A program made the position numbers and the translations under genes. Below, piece after piece: positions 1-9,249 of a stretch of DNA of 43,794 nt. The notes beneath the pieces are model-generated. The model saw only the letters and a program-made list of their open reading frames with translations, had not been told where the DNA came from and did no database searches. The stretch is taken from contig JAGAOK010000050.1 in the NCBI GenBank assembly GCA_017623815.1, positions 1 through 43,794 of the forward strand, in the 5' to 3' direction. This DNA comes from Lachnospiraceae bacterium. GTDB taxonomy: Bacteria > Bacillota > Clostridia > Lachnospirales > Lachnospiraceae. The number at the start of each line of letters is the position of its first letter. The first letter of the stretch is position 1.

Positions 1-70
1 AACTTCCTTTCTGCTCGGCGCTACACATTTATTTTATACATTTTATATACCACAAAAAGGAGCACAAAAA

Positions 71-1180
71 ATGGCAAAACACATTCTCGGCATTGCGAGC
101 ACCAGCTACCATCTGATGGTCTTCCTGTTTATCAAGGATGCTTTTTTTAAAAATGATAGTGTGGACCTTGTTCTGACCGATAAAACACCTTTTTTTGAAG
201 AATTATATAAATCCGGACGACTGGAAAAGTATTTTGACAGGGTCTTTTTTGCAGATGGAAAGAAGATCAAAAATCCATACAAATCCGCACCGGTTGTTTT
301 GTGGGAAAGTTTTATTCATAATCCGACGACAAAACAGATTTTAGCAGATGGTTCGTACGAACATTTCCAAAATTATGATGACATCTTTTTTGCCTCACCG
401 GGAATGCCGGACGAAATTGTAAAAGAGATTTCCAAAACTGCGATCAAACGTAACCGGAATGTCCGCTTCCACAGATTCGAAGACGGATTTGCCAGTTATA
501 CCAAACCTCCGGTTTCCACCGTTTCCTCACCGCTTGGCCAAAAACTCTACCGGCGGTTGTTTGGATATGATATTAAAAAACAGGAAAACGAGCTTTATTT
601 GTTTGAACCGACGCTCGCGGAGCAAAATGTGGCAGACAGCGCCTCGACCGGTTTTTCGCCGATTCAGATTCCAAAGACCAAAGAGCGTATTGCACTTGTT
701 ACGAAGCAGATTCAGGATATTTTGCAGTTTGAGAGCCGATCTTTTGATGAGCGATTTATGTTCCTCGGGCAGGGGACTGCAAACTGTACACAGAATCCGC
801 TTACCTATCGCGGGCTGATTCTCGATATCGCCGAACATGTCGGTTTCGAAAACTTTGTGGTCAAACCACATCCGCGCGGGGATCATGACCGCTTCGAAGA
901 TCATATCCATGTGTACATGGATACTTGTCCGTTTGAACTTTCCATCGCTGCGGGCAATTTGGAAGACAAGACCCTGATTTCTTACTACTCCACTGCCTGC
1001 GTTTCCGGCAAACTTTTGTTTAACTCTGCCTGCCGGATTATCTTTACTTATCCGCTCGCCGGAGATTCTTTCAATGAGAAATGTGACTATGAGGATTATT
1101 TCCAAAAATTAAGCGGGCTCTATGATAACATTCACATCGCCCGCAACAAAGATGAATTATTCCGTCTGCTTGATCAGTAG
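71..1180 (+). CDS. Sialyltransferase-fold glycosyltransferase (GT52/polysialyltransferase-like)
   Basis: The 369-residue soluble protein has no membrane segment. It carries, in the expected order, the three short signatures shared by bacterial GT-B sialyltransferases: an acidic-Asp-Gly triplet (E137-D138-G139), an HP motif in VVKPHPRG (H267-P268) and a Ser/Thr motif in ISYYST (S304-T308). The N-terminus (IASTSYHLMVFLF) resembles the first strand and helix of GT52 and alpha-2,8-polysialyltransferase proteins. By family it would transfer a sugar from a CMP-activated donor to a surface glycan on the cytoplasmic side. The donor is not proven: no CMP-sialate or CMP-Kdo synthesis gene is in the window. 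The start is supported by AAGGAG 8 bases upstream of the ATG. Its 3' end overlaps the convergent gene at 1157 by 24 bases. The family fold is fairly sure, the substrate unknown. Confidence 0.72.
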   Translation: MAKHILGIASTSYHLMVFLFIKDAFFKNDSVDLVLTDKTPFFEELYKSGRLEKYFDRVFFADGKKIKNPYKSAPVVLWESFIHNPTTKQILADGSYEHFQNYDDIFFASPGMPDEIVKEISKTAIKRNRNVRFHRFEDGFASYTKPPVSTVSSPLGQKLYRRLFGYDIKKQENELYLFEPTLAEQNVADSASTGFSPIQIPKTKERIALVTKQIQDILQFESRSFDERFMFLGQGTANCTQNPLTYRGLILDIAEHVGFENFVVKPHPRGDHDRFEDHIHVYMDTCPFELSIAAGNLEDKTLISYYSTACVSGKLLFNSACRIIFTYPLAGDSFNEKCDYEDYFQKLSGLYDNIHIARNKDELFRLLDQ

Positions 1181-3187
1181 ACTGTCCGGGGCCTTCTCGG
1201 ATTCGGCCACAAAGACACAGACATACGTTACGCCGTTATAGTCCAGTGTCTGTCCGACTTCCAGACGGCCTCTTTCTATCCAGAGAATACAATCCGGCTC
1301 TTTTTCAGATTCCGCCTCCTTAAGCACCATATTGGTATCGTCCACCAATACATGTCGCAGCGTTGCCTCCGGGTAACTGTCATGGAACATTTTCCAGAGC
1401 GGATAATCATAACCATCCCCCGAAATCACCACGGCAATATCGGTCGCCTCCATCTGCTTTGCCTGTTTCAGCAGTTTTTTATAGGTAGCGTATCGTTTAT
1501 TATTTTCAAAATAGAACTTCGTTCTGTTTTCACATCCACCTGCCAGATATTTCTTGGTCTGCTGCATATTGTACTCAAGCGGTGACAGACAAAGAATAAA
1601 ACTCAAAACCGCCAGCGGAATAATCACAAATTCTTTTCTTTTCAGGCGGCTGCAAAATGCTCCCAAAATATGCACACCCGCAATCACCGTGATGGCAAGC
1701 GCCGGATACATAAGACGCGATCCCCATGGCTGCCAGCGAAGAAGTGCCATGATAAATCCGAATCCCAGCCAGCTGCTGATCACAAACCCATAGCTGATCT
1801 GCATAGTTTTTCGCGGCGCCAAATTCTTTTTCACGCGAATCCTGTTTATGAGTGCAACTACGAGCGCAATCACCAGAAGCACTCCTGCAAGAAGCGCAAA
1901 ATATGCCGCGAACGCACTTGACGTCCTGTCATGACTGTACATATCGTCTCCGGTATTTAGATACGTGATAAAATCAAATCCATGGAATGCAATCGCCACG
2001 TTGTTGACCTCAACATGCAACATTGCACCGACTGAAATCGCTATGCGGTATATAAACCCATTGATCCATGTCCAAAGATGCTGCGTAATAAGCAGCGAAT
2101 AGTTCTTTAAAATATTAACAATAATATAGCTGACATTTTTGGTCGCCACCATAATATCGCCGCTCGTCGTATCGGCAATAAAGCTTCCGCACGCCATATA
2201 GGTTCGGATCAGCGTCTCGCTGATGGTAACCACAAGCACACTTCCCGCTGCCAGTGCGCAAAGGAGCAGATCTTTAATCTTGTCCTTTCTGCCAATACAT
2301 ACCACCACAAGCCACGGCACAAAAAAGATCATAGATGCACAGACACTGACCTTCATCAGGAATGCAAATCCCACCGTCATACCGATACAAATTAAGTTCT
2401 CTACCAGCTCGCCGCGCCTCTCCTTTGCAAAGGAAAGTTTTTCCGCCTTGATAAACCAGAGCAGGTAATACAAAAACAGGACATACCACATCGCCGCCGA
2501 CAAATCATTCTGCGTCGTGATGCTTTGCGAAATTGTAAGCGGCATAGAAAGAAATGTAAACACACCGAGCAGTGAAAACTTGCGGTCCGTTCCGAGCATA
2601 CGCGCCACTTTATAAAAGTAAAATGCGGTAATCAGCATGTTGCAATACTGGTACAAATTCAGCCAGCGGTCACCACCGGAAAGCAGAAATAAATAGAGCA
2701 TATTGTACTCGGAAAGCACCGGCGAATAGAGCTGACGATCGATATTCGTCAGATAATAATTCACATTCCCATGATCGATCCAGCGGCCGATGCGCGCAAG
2801 ATGATAGGTCATGGAATCGTAGTTGTACGGAACGGTAAAGATAGCCCCCACCAGTAACGAAACTACCAGAATCAGACTGCCTGCCAAAAGTGCTCTTTCC
2901 ACAGACGACAGTTGCTTCTCATCAAAATCCGGCTTTTGTTGCAGACGAAAATATTCTTTTTTATGCAGTTTTACACCAAGTACCACAAATGTGAGAAACA
3001 CCAGTGCCCAAACCGCAAACGCTGTCCACCGGTTTAAATGACTCCCAATACTCAATATATTTGTAAAAAGCACGACAAACGCTTCAAAAATCAAAAGCGT
3101 TTTTCCAAGTGCTTTGTCAAACGCTTCTTTCTTTTGATAAAAATAATATAAAATCGCCGCAAACGCAGCCGGAAATATAAGTTCCAT
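1157..3187 (-). CDS. Polytopic GT-C type membrane glycosyltransferase-like protein
   Basis: This is a membrane protein of about 676 residues with roughly a dozen hydrophobic helices and a short soluble C-terminal domain. The first extracytoplasmic loop holds an acidic motif followed by YHLARI (YDSMTYHLARI, residues 123-133), typical of GT39/ArnT-like lipid-linked sugar transferases, where the aspartate is catalytic. The reading frame is open back to 3238, but the better start is the ATG at 3187. It has GGAGG 6-7 bases upstream, and a sigma-A-like promoter (3219-3247) lies inside the longer version. It would move a sugar from a polyprenyl-phosphate donor to a glycan or protein outside the membrane; donor and acceptor cannot be read from sequence. 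It is divergent from 3306 and convergent with 71-1180. Confidence 0.75.
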   Translation of the reverse strand: MELIFPAAFAAILYYFYQKKEAFDKALGKTLLIFEAFVVLFTNILSIGSHLNRWTAFAVWALVFLTFVVLGVKLHKKEYFRLQQKPDFDEKQLSSVERALLAGSLILVVSLLVGAIFTVPYNYDSMTYHLARIGRWIDHGNVNYYLTNIDRQLYSPVLSEYNMLYLFLLSGGDRWLNLYQYCNMLITAFYFYKVARMLGTDRKFSLLGVFTFLSMPLTISQSITTQNDLSAAMWYVLFLYYLLWFIKAEKLSFAKERRGELVENLICIGMTVGFAFLMKVSVCASMIFFVPWLVVVCIGRKDKIKDLLLCALAAGSVLVVTISETLIRTYMACGSFIADTTSGDIMVATKNVSYIIVNILKNYSLLITQHLWTWINGFIYRIAISVGAMLHVEVNNVAIAFHGFDFITYLNTGDDMYSHDRTSSAFAAYFALLAGVLLVIALVVALINRIRVKKNLAPRKTMQISYGFVISSWLGFGFIMALLRWQPWGSRLMYPALAITVIAGVHILGAFCSRLKRKEFVIIPLAVLSFILCLSPLEYNMQQTKKYLAGGCENRTKFYFENNKRYATYKKLLKQAKQMEATDIAVVISGDGYDYPLWKMFHDSYPEATLRHVLVDDTNMVLKEAESEKEPDCILWIERGRLEVGQTLDYNGVTYVCVFVAESEKAPDSLLIKQTE

Positions 3188-3218
3188 AAAACCCTCCGTA
3201 ATCCGCAAATCTTTTTTC

Positions 3219-3247
3219 ATTGTACCACATTCTTGCACATATGTCCT
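3219..3247 (-). promoter_or_regulatory. Sigma-A-like promoter for the 1157-3187 gene
   Basis: On the minus strand there is AGGACA, a 17-base spacer and TACAAT, placing transcription start about 25 bases before the ATG at 3187. It shares its -35 edge with a divergent promoter on the plus strand. Read by eye from the consensus. Confidence 0.5.
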
Positions 3248-3275
3248 TAAAAGGGTATACTAAATTGAGTAAAAT
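3247..3275 (+). promoter_or_regulatory. Weak sigma-A-like promoter for the 3306-4937 gene
   Basis: TTAAAA, a 17-base spacer and TAAAAT, about 30 bases before the ATG at 3306. It is back to back with the minus-strand promoter at 3219-3247. The -35 matches consensus poorly. Confidence 0.38.
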
Positions 3276-3305
3276 ATGATGCAATTTTTCCTTGTGAGGT
3301 AATCT

Positions 3306-4937
3306 ATGAAAACCCGGACTAACAAAAACACAAAACATATCGCCATTGGCATAATCGCCCTGCTCCTATGGGCGGTCACTTTTTATACCGATACCAAAAT
3401 CTTTTCCGGCGACGGTCTGAACATGAACTGTCTTCCGATTGATCTTGAAATGGTGACGTTCATGCATGTACTTACCAAGGCGCTGGTACTCCTTTGCCTG
3501 GTTCTCTTTGGCGAATTTCTTGTATATGCGTTCCGGCGCCCGAAGCTCTTAATCCCCTTCCTCGCACTCCTGTGCATTTACGGCGCGGGGCTTTTGATTA
3601 CCTATCCGGGCTACTACATGAATGATGACCCGATTATTTTTTCCTATGCCACGCGGTATTATCCCGTGTACTGGCACAACTATCTGACATCCCTGTTTTA
3701 CATGACAGCGATGTCCCTGTTTCCGATGTCCGCTGCACCGGTGCTTTTATCCGACGTAATTTACGCACTGGTCTTTTCCTATATTTATTACCGGGCAGAC
3801 CGGATTTACGACTCTAAATGGTGTCGCCTTGCACTTCTTGCCGGCATTTTACCATTCACGCTGCTCGGCGCACTCATGTGCTTCCGTCCGGCGATTTATT
3901 CCGGATTTTTTGTCTTCTACTTTGTTTATCTGTATTTTGAATGGAAAGAACATGCAGACCTGTCGCTATGTAAGCTCCTTGGTCTCGCGCTGCTTACCGC
4001 CGTTTTAGCCCTGTGGCGAAGCGAAAGCCTTGTCATGCTTCCGATTGGACTGTTTTTGATCGGCTTTGCATATCACAATGTAAAAAAAGCCTTTGTGTAC
4101 CTTATCCTTTCCACAATCCTTTTTATGATTGTAAAAATTCCGCAATCTATTGGCGAGGACAAGTACTACGGAAGCGACTATCTGATTATCTCAACAACAA
4201 GACCTCTGTCCGTAATTGTACACCGTGATCAGACCTATGAAGGAGCCGCGGAAGACATCGCCAACGTTAGTGCTGTGACAGAATTTGGCTATCTGCACAA
4301 CGATTCTCTTTCCTGCAGCGCCTACAACCGCTACAATTCCGATCACAACGAAGGCCGCTATACACAGACCGGCGCCTCCGGCGAAATGCAAAGCGCGTAT
4401 TTAAAAAGCGCATTCCGACTGATTGCACATAATCTTGACCTTTATTTCGGAGAGCGCATCCAGTTGTTTTGTGTAACCAATGGATTTTTCGGATATGACA
4501 AAGATATGGTTCTGAATTTAAAACCGGTCGCTTCGACGAATTTTCATCTGTACGAGCACGACCGTGACTACGGCATGGAAATGCTTGCGGCTTACAAACG
4601 TCTCCCTCTTACTTATCACGAGGGCTACGCGATGGCTCTTTTTGCCTTCGGCGGCGAAGCTTTTATTCCGATGCTTGTCCTTTTACTCGTACTCATCGGC
4701 TATACACTTGTGCGCCGAAAATGGTTTTTACTTTTCGGCTTCCTTGCGCTGCTCGCAAGAGAGGCAGTCATTTTCCTGACTGCCCCGGCTTCGTTTATTC
4801 AATATTCATACCCTATGATGTATACAACTGCAGCAATCGCCCTGCTTATGCTGATCGATCGCCTCTGCAGGAAAACGGCCGATGCCTCTTCCCGAACAAA
4901 AGAAGCGACACCACAGGAATCCTTAGCAAAATCATAA
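3306..4937 (+). CDS. DUF6020-like polytopic membrane protein
   Basis: The protein has 543 residues and about 12 hydrophobic segments. After the third segment comes YPGYYMNDD (residues 100-108), an acidic loop followed by an aromatic-rich stretch. This resembles the YPG-x-Asp loop of DUF6020 and related GT-C type membrane proteins in Firmicutes surface-glycan loci. A large extracytoplasmic region (roughly 275-420) precedes the last helices. A GT-C sugar transferase or polymer-assembly role is likely but inferred. The start is preceded by TGAGGT. It is one of only three plus-strand genes in the window, and its last 92 bases overlap the end of the convergent acyltransferase gene. The C-terminal tail in that overlap (after about residue 515) is hydrophilic and poorly conserved in character. 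Confidence 0.62.
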   Translation: MKTRTNKNTKHIAIGIIALLLWAVTFYTDTKIFSGDGLNMNCLPIDLEMVTFMHVLTKALVLLCLVLFGEFLVYAFRRPKLLIPFLALLCIYGAGLLITYPGYYMNDDPIIFSYATRYYPVYWHNYLTSLFYMTAMSLFPMSAAPVLLSDVIYALVFSYIYYRADRIYDSKWCRLALLAGILPFTLLGALMCFRPAIYSGFFVFYFVYLYFEWKEHADLSLCKLLGLALLTAVLALWRSESLVMLPIGLFLIGFAYHNVKKAFVYLILSTILFMIVKIPQSIGEDKYYGSDYLIISTTRPLSVIVHRDQTYEGAAEDIANVSAVTEFGYLHNDSLSCSAYNRYNSDHNEGRYTQTGASGEMQSAYLKSAFRLIAHNLDLYFGERIQLFCVTNGFFGYDKDMVLNLKPVASTNFHLYEHDRDYGMEMLAAYKRLPLTYHEGYAMALFAFGGEAFIPMLVLLLVLIGYTLVRRKWFLLFGFLALLAREAVIFLTAPASFIQYSYPMMYTTAAIALLMLIDRLCRKTADASSRTKEATPQESLAKS

Positions 4938-5976
4938 TGCAGACTGCTGTCAGAATGCTCATCAGTGCAAACGTCAGCACTACCCAAAAGATTCCTTCGA
5001 AACTGTATAATTGCAATCCTTTTTCCGAAATCCCCAAAAGTCTGGCAAATCGGAAATGCAGCACATAAATTTCAAGAGTATATACCCCTACAAAAGACAG
5101 AAAATCTCTTTTTTCTGTCTTTTTTTGATGCTCGCGCGCAATCCGGCTGACCCCGATATAGCAGGAAACCGTTCCCAAAAACGAGGCTGTCATCTGAACT
5201 GCAAAGGTTGTTACCCCCTGCACCGGCGCGCTAAGATCCAGACACAGTGCCATCAAAACAAATCCTGTGAACATAAGCGCAGTAAAAAGCGGAACCATAT
5301 TTTCCAGCTTCCTTCGCATCCGCTCAGAGATCGTTACTGCCAAAATGTCAGTTCCGTATCCATTTGCCAGATACCCAAGCAGGTAAAACGGAAAATACTC
5401 CACCATCAGCGACGGACTAAGAAACGTATTTCCCAGACGCGACTGCACAAAAAACAGCACATACATAACGGCACTAAAAAAAGCAAATATAACTGCTTTC
5501 AGGCACTGCTTTTTCTCCCTGCCACCTGCGCCTTCTTTAAAAATCGCTTTGTCCGCAAGCATCTGCGCTATCATCACGCAGACAGTTGCCACAAACAGTG
5601 TCATCAAAAACCAGAGACCTCTGTCTGTCTGAAACAAAAGATCTTTTAATTCTTTCCAAAACATAGCCGGCGAAAGCGTCCCGGCTTTCACGTGCACATA
5701 CACATGCACCAGTACAAACCAGGAGAAAAACGGTACCAAATACGAAACTGCCCTTGTTCCCAATTTTTTCATTCCGCTTCCCGAGCCGGTTGTCTTTACC
5801 CCCATCGAAGCAAGCACACCGCTCACCAGCATAAAAAGGGGCATCTGCACGGACTCTATCATATCGTACAGAACCTTATCCGTCACATGCAGACCATTCA
5901 GTACGATGCAATGGCCAAGCATTACAATTAATATGGCAAATCCTTTTACGCTGTCAATGGCGTTGTCTCTTTGCAT
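4846..5976 (-). CDS. Acyltransferase family 3 membrane protein (OafA/YrhL-like), first of three
   Basis: A 376-residue protein with about ten transmembrane helices. The N-terminus shows the acyltransferase-3 signature: IDSVKGFAILIVMLGH with the conserved His at residue 22, then MPLFMLVSG near residue 50. Members transfer acetyl or other acyl groups from cytoplasmic acyl-CoA across the membrane to sugars of surface polymers. It lacks the C-terminal SGNH domain of the larger OafA type and so is the short form. A GAGG precedes the start. The start lies just inside the end of the next upstream acyltransferase (23-base overlap), so the two are translated from one transcript. The C-terminus overlaps the convergent gene at 3306-4937. 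The acyl group and acceptor are not determinable. Confidence 0.85.
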   Translation of the reverse strand: MQRDNAIDSVKGFAILIVMLGHCIVLNGLHVTDKVLYDMIESVQMPLFMLVSGVLASMGVKTTGSGSGMKKLGTRAVSYLVPFFSWFVLVHVYVHVKAGTLSPAMFWKELKDLLFQTDRGLWFLMTLFVATVCVMIAQMLADKAIFKEGAGGREKKQCLKAVIFAFFSAVMYVLFFVQSRLGNTFLSPSLMVEYFPFYLLGYLANGYGTDILAVTISERMRRKLENMVPLFTALMFTGFVLMALCLDLSAPVQGVTTFAVQMTASFLGTVSCYIGVSRIAREHQKKTEKRDFLSFVGVYTLEIYVLHFRFARLLGISEKGLQLYSFEGIFWVVLTFALMSILTAVCIMILLRIPVVSLLLFGKRHRPFSCRGDRSA

Positions 5977-6997
5977 AAAGAAGCCTCTCCTTTCCCCATG
6001 CGGCCGCCGTCAGTAACACAAGTGCTGCCCCAATGGTAACCGGCGGATAAATCCCCGGACATACCGTCTCAAGCACAGAATAAACAAGCAAATGATAACA
6101 CATAATAAAAAGCGTCTGCTGCCCGATGAATGTCAAAATCTTCGGAGCTCTCTTTCCGACTTTTTTCATAAAATACATCAGTATTACGGAAGACGCAATT
6201 GCATTATAAAGCGCCAGCGTCGTGGATTTCCCATACTGCGCAATCGAATAATTTGCAGATCCGTTTATCTTTGCCGAAACCAAAAACAAGACAAACAGCA
6301 AAGCCGCAATCCACTTTTTCCGGTCCAGAAAGTCCAAAAATTTCCTCTGCTTCATTTCATATCCGCACAAAAACATCAAAAGAAAATACGGAATCGCATC
6401 CAGACTCCATGGCAAAAGTACCGGGATCAGATAATGATACAGATTTGCAAAACAAAGCAGGCTTACTGCAATCAGCCAGATTTTGCTTCTGTTTTCTTTT
6501 GCAATACGCATCATTGCCTCAAACAGTACCACCGTCAAAAACAGCGCCGGCAAAAACCACGTCGGAGAATTCAACATCCGATAAAAGAACATGTTTTTCA
6601 TGCTTCCCGGAACAAATACCGTCTGCGCTCCCTCTGCAATCAGCTGGTTTCTGGCATAGGCTGCTCCCGCAAAATTCCAAAGTATTTTCAAAATGCATTC
6701 TGCAAAACTTTCGCCATTCAAAAGAATGTTCTTTCCCAGGAAAAATACAAAAAGAACCCCATTCGCCGCTATGTAAGGAAGCAGAAGGCGCTTTGCCTTC
6801 CTTCCGAGAAACGCCGAAAAGGATTCCTTCCTGCTATGATGAGTAAATCCGGACAACACAAAGAAAACAGGCACAAAAAACATACCCCCCCAGAACTTTA
6901 CTCCCGGGATATCAAGCACGCTGTGATTCAGCATCACAATAAGGATTGCAATGCATTTCACAAGATCTATCCACTTTTCTCTCTGTGCATCGGACAT
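5954..6997 (-). CDS. Acyltransferase family 3 membrane protein, second of three
   Basis: About 347 residues with ten hydrophobic helices. The signature WIDLVKCIAILIVMLNHS contains the family's His, and FFVPVFFVLSGF follows, marking the acyltransferase-3 core. It probably O-acylates sugars of the same surface polymer as its two neighbours. Two starts are possible. The ATG at 7009 overlaps the upstream stop codon as TAATG but has no ribosome site. The ATG at 6997 has GGAG exactly 6 bases upstream, so I prefer it. The 3' end overlaps the downstream acyltransferase. It is only distantly similar to its neighbours by eye, so the three probably differ in donor, acceptor or position. Confidence 0.82.
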   Translation of the reverse strand: MSDAQREKWIDLVKCIAILIVMLNHSVLDIPGVKFWGGMFFVPVFFVLSGFTHHSRKESFSAFLGRKAKRLLLPYIAANGVLFVFFLGKNILLNGESFAECILKILWNFAGAAYARNQLIAEGAQTVFVPGSMKNMFFYRMLNSPTWFLPALFLTVVLFEAMMRIAKENRSKIWLIAVSLLCFANLYHYLIPVLLPWSLDAIPYFLLMFLCGYEMKQRKFLDFLDRKKWIAALLFVLFLVSAKINGSANYSIAQYGKSTTLALYNAIASSVILMYFMKKVGKRAPKILTFIGQQTLFIMCYHLLVYSVLETVCPGIYPPVTIGAALVLLTAAAWGKERLLYAKRQRH

Positions 6998-7008
6998 ACG
7001 CATCTCCA

Positions 7009-8157
7009 TTAATCGTTACAAAGTTTTTTCGCAATTCCGTTTGCGAGTTTCATTCCCGGAATTTCCACAAATTTATGGATCAGGAACGAGATAAACACGG
7101 TCAGCCCAAACGAAAGAATGTAATTGAGGACCGCAAGCAGATGATAGTTCATATGCTGATAAAATGCCAGATAAAATCCACACGAGAAGGTGCACAACAC
7201 CAGAAAATGTGTCAGATAAAATCCATAGCTGTAAGTGTTAAGCCAGGTAAGCACACGGCTTCCGAGCACTTTGTGCGTAGCCTTCAGATGCAACACCGCA
7301 TAAAGAACACACGAAGCACCGATAATGTAATATAATATCACCTTCGCCGGAATATAGGCATAAACCGTTCCTTCCAGCCTCTCTCCAATCGGCGGATAAG
7401 ACCCCAGAAATACACCGAGCAGCAAAAGCAGCCACATCAGCCATTTCTTTTCGGAGATTTTCGAAAGCCATATCGGCGGTCGATACGTCAGGTCGCACAC
7501 TACGGCTCCGAGAATAAACGGCAGAAAATCCGAGCGTATGGTCAAAACAGCGCCAAGCACATATGCCGCATAACGCGCTTTGCTGTTTCCGAGGAGCGAT
7601 AAAATTGCTGCCACAAGAATCGTTCCGAAAAACTCGTAGTAAATAAACCACAGCGGTCCGTTATACTGATTGGCTCCGGTTGCAAAACAGCCCCAGACTG
7701 CCTCCCATATTGCCGCAAACAGACTCGGCACAAACTGATTGTAATTGCCGACAAACACCTGACTTCCGATTATCACCGACGCATCATCATTTAAGAAAAG
7801 CCCAAGCTTCATCATCGCATAAATCGCAATATTTGCCGTGATGATCGGAAATACCAGACGGAAATATTTTTTCACTACTCCGGAAGAAAGAGACGACTTA
7901 TCTCCCGTCACAAAAAAACGGTATCCGGCAAAAAAACCGCTGATTGTCATAAAAATCCGTACTCCGAATTTACCTCCCATAATCAGGTTCAGCGGCGATG
8001 AACCGACAAACATCTCCACAACCTGCGTATGAAAATCTGCCGGAAGGAGCGAATAAAATCCGCAATAAAAAAAGTTAATAAAATGAAAATTAAAAATCAT
8101 CAGACAGGACAATACTTTCAACCCGTCCACAAAATCAAGCTTCTGCGCCTGCTTCAT
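7009..8157 (-). CDS. Acyltransferase family 3 membrane protein, third of three
   Basis: A 382-residue polytopic protein. The opening LDFVDGLKVLSCLMIFNFHF matches the family N-terminus, with His25 in the position of the conserved histidine. KFGVRIFMTISGFFAGY (around residues 63-79) matches the second conserved block. It is expected to acylate extracytoplasmic sugars using cytoplasmic acyl-CoA. AAGGAG lies 9-10 bases before the ATG, and the gap to the upstream gene's stop is only 3 bases, so it sits in a tight operon. It is the most upstream of the three acyltransferases on the transcript. Confidence 0.83.
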   Translation of the reverse strand: MKQAQKLDFVDGLKVLSCLMIFNFHFINFFYCGFYSLLPADFHTQVVEMFVGSSPLNLIMGGKFGVRIFMTISGFFAGYRFFVTGDKSSLSSGVVKKYFRLVFPIITANIAIYAMMKLGLFLNDDASVIIGSQVFVGNYNQFVPSLFAAIWEAVWGCFATGANQYNGPLWFIYYEFFGTILVAAILSLLGNSKARYAAYVLGAVLTIRSDFLPFILGAVVCDLTYRPPIWLSKISEKKWLMWLLLLLGVFLGSYPPIGERLEGTVYAYIPAKVILYYIIGASCVLYAVLHLKATHKVLGSRVLTWLNTYSYGFYLTHFLVLCTFSCGFYLAFYQHMNYHLLAVLNYILSFGLTVFISFLIHKFVEIPGMKLANGIAKKLCND

Positions 8158-8160
8158 AAG

Positions 8161-9246
8161 TTACTTCTCCTTTTTGGTAAATCCGATAAAAAACTTTTTA
8201 CCGCCCATAACAAAGCGTAGCATAATCACGATAAGAAACAGCATAACAAATGCCACATAACAAAGCGGAATCACCGGTTCTCCTCTAAAATAAGCCGAAT
8301 ATGCAATATAGGACAGAATCACATGAATCACCGCCACATAATACATATCTGTAAATTTCATCACAAAAATCACCGCAAGGATATCCGCCAAAAGACCGCA
8401 ACGCTCATCCATCTGCGGCATAACAAACGGAAGAAGCATCGCCAGAAGAAGAGAAAGCGAAATCACCTTTTCCGCTCCGATTTCCTCCTGCTTTTGCAAT
8501 ACCAGCACAACCACAATGAGCATAATTACTGCGGTCAGACTTTTAAACACTAACGTATACTCTGTTACAAATTTATCCGGCCCTATAATTTGAAAGAAAT
8601 TCGGCCGGTTATAACTCAAAAGACTTTCTCCTCTCGTCAGCGACATCAAGCGCTCCGCCTCAAAGATCGGGAAAGACAGTTTCCCGTCATTTGCACACAA
8701 TCCGTTGCGAAACCACGCGCCGCAAATCGGAGCAAGAAACGCCACCAGTTTGGTTTTCTTTTGCATAAATGCAATCGCATAAATCGGAAGAAGAAAAAAT
8801 GTATAACGACTTAAAAACAAACTTACGCCATAACAAATCACCGCAGCAGTTCCTTTTCCCTTTGTCAAAAGAAGAAGCGAAAGAACGGCAAAGAACACGA
8901 AAATAGAATCTCCCATTCCCCACATGGCACTTCCCGCCGAAAGTACCGGAAGCATAATCACCACTGCATATGCCAGAAAGGCCTTGATCTTATGGCCGGT
9001 CAGTTCCCATACATACACTGCACTCACAACAGCCAAAAGAACATCAAAACAGGCCGTTGCAATCTTAAGCGCACCGCTTATCTCTACATAGGAAGCCGCC
9101 TCCATACATGTGTAAGAATACACACAGCTTCTTGCCATTGCTCCGAATACCGCCGCAAAGATAAGGAGCAGCAGATCAATTGGTGCCAGGCGCCATTTTC
9201 CTATTTTTAATTCCGTCACAATAAAATCGGTTATTTTTTTATCCAT
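8161..9246 (-). CDS. GT-C-like membrane protein, probable degenerate paralogue of the 9250-10461 gene
   Basis: A 361-residue protein with about ten helices. Shared motifs make it a paralogue of the next gene upstream: PNFFQIIGPDKFVTEY here against PNIYQLIGTDTFLFEY there, PQMDER against PHMHER, and an AMW-x3-D block in both. It is 42 residues shorter. The missing part falls between helices 1 and 2, where the neighbour has its acidic extracytoplasmic loop (GDYKMFFEPW and YTTPY). In GT-C enzymes that loop carries the catalytic aspartate, so this copy may be inactive or act as a partner of the neighbour. The start has GGAG upstream and lies 3 bases from the neighbour's stop. The function is unknown. 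Confidence 0.7.
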   Translation of the reverse strand: MDKKITDFIVTELKIGKWRLAPIDLLLLIFAAVFGAMARSCVYSYTCMEAASYVEISGALKIATACFDVLLAVVSAVYVWELTGHKIKAFLAYAVVIMLPVLSAGSAMWGMGDSIFVFFAVLSLLLLTKGKGTAAVICYGVSLFLSRYTFFLLPIYAIAFMQKKTKLVAFLAPICGAWFRNGLCANDGKLSFPIFEAERLMSLTRGESLLSYNRPNFFQIIGPDKFVTEYTLVFKSLTAVIMLIVVVLVLQKQEEIGAEKVISLSLLLAMLLPFVMPQMDERCGLLADILAVIFVMKFTDMYYVAVIHVILSYIAYSAYFRGEPVIPLCYVAFVMLFLIVIMLRFVMGGKKFFIGFTKKEK

Positions 9247-9249
9247 AAT

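Noticed and set aside
6092..7012. Open frame of 306 codons on the plus strand
   Set aside because: It is antisense to an intact acyltransferase gene. Its product is rich in Lys, Arg, His, Cys and Gln with no helices or motifs, as expected from the complement of a membrane-protein gene, and no ribosome site is seen.
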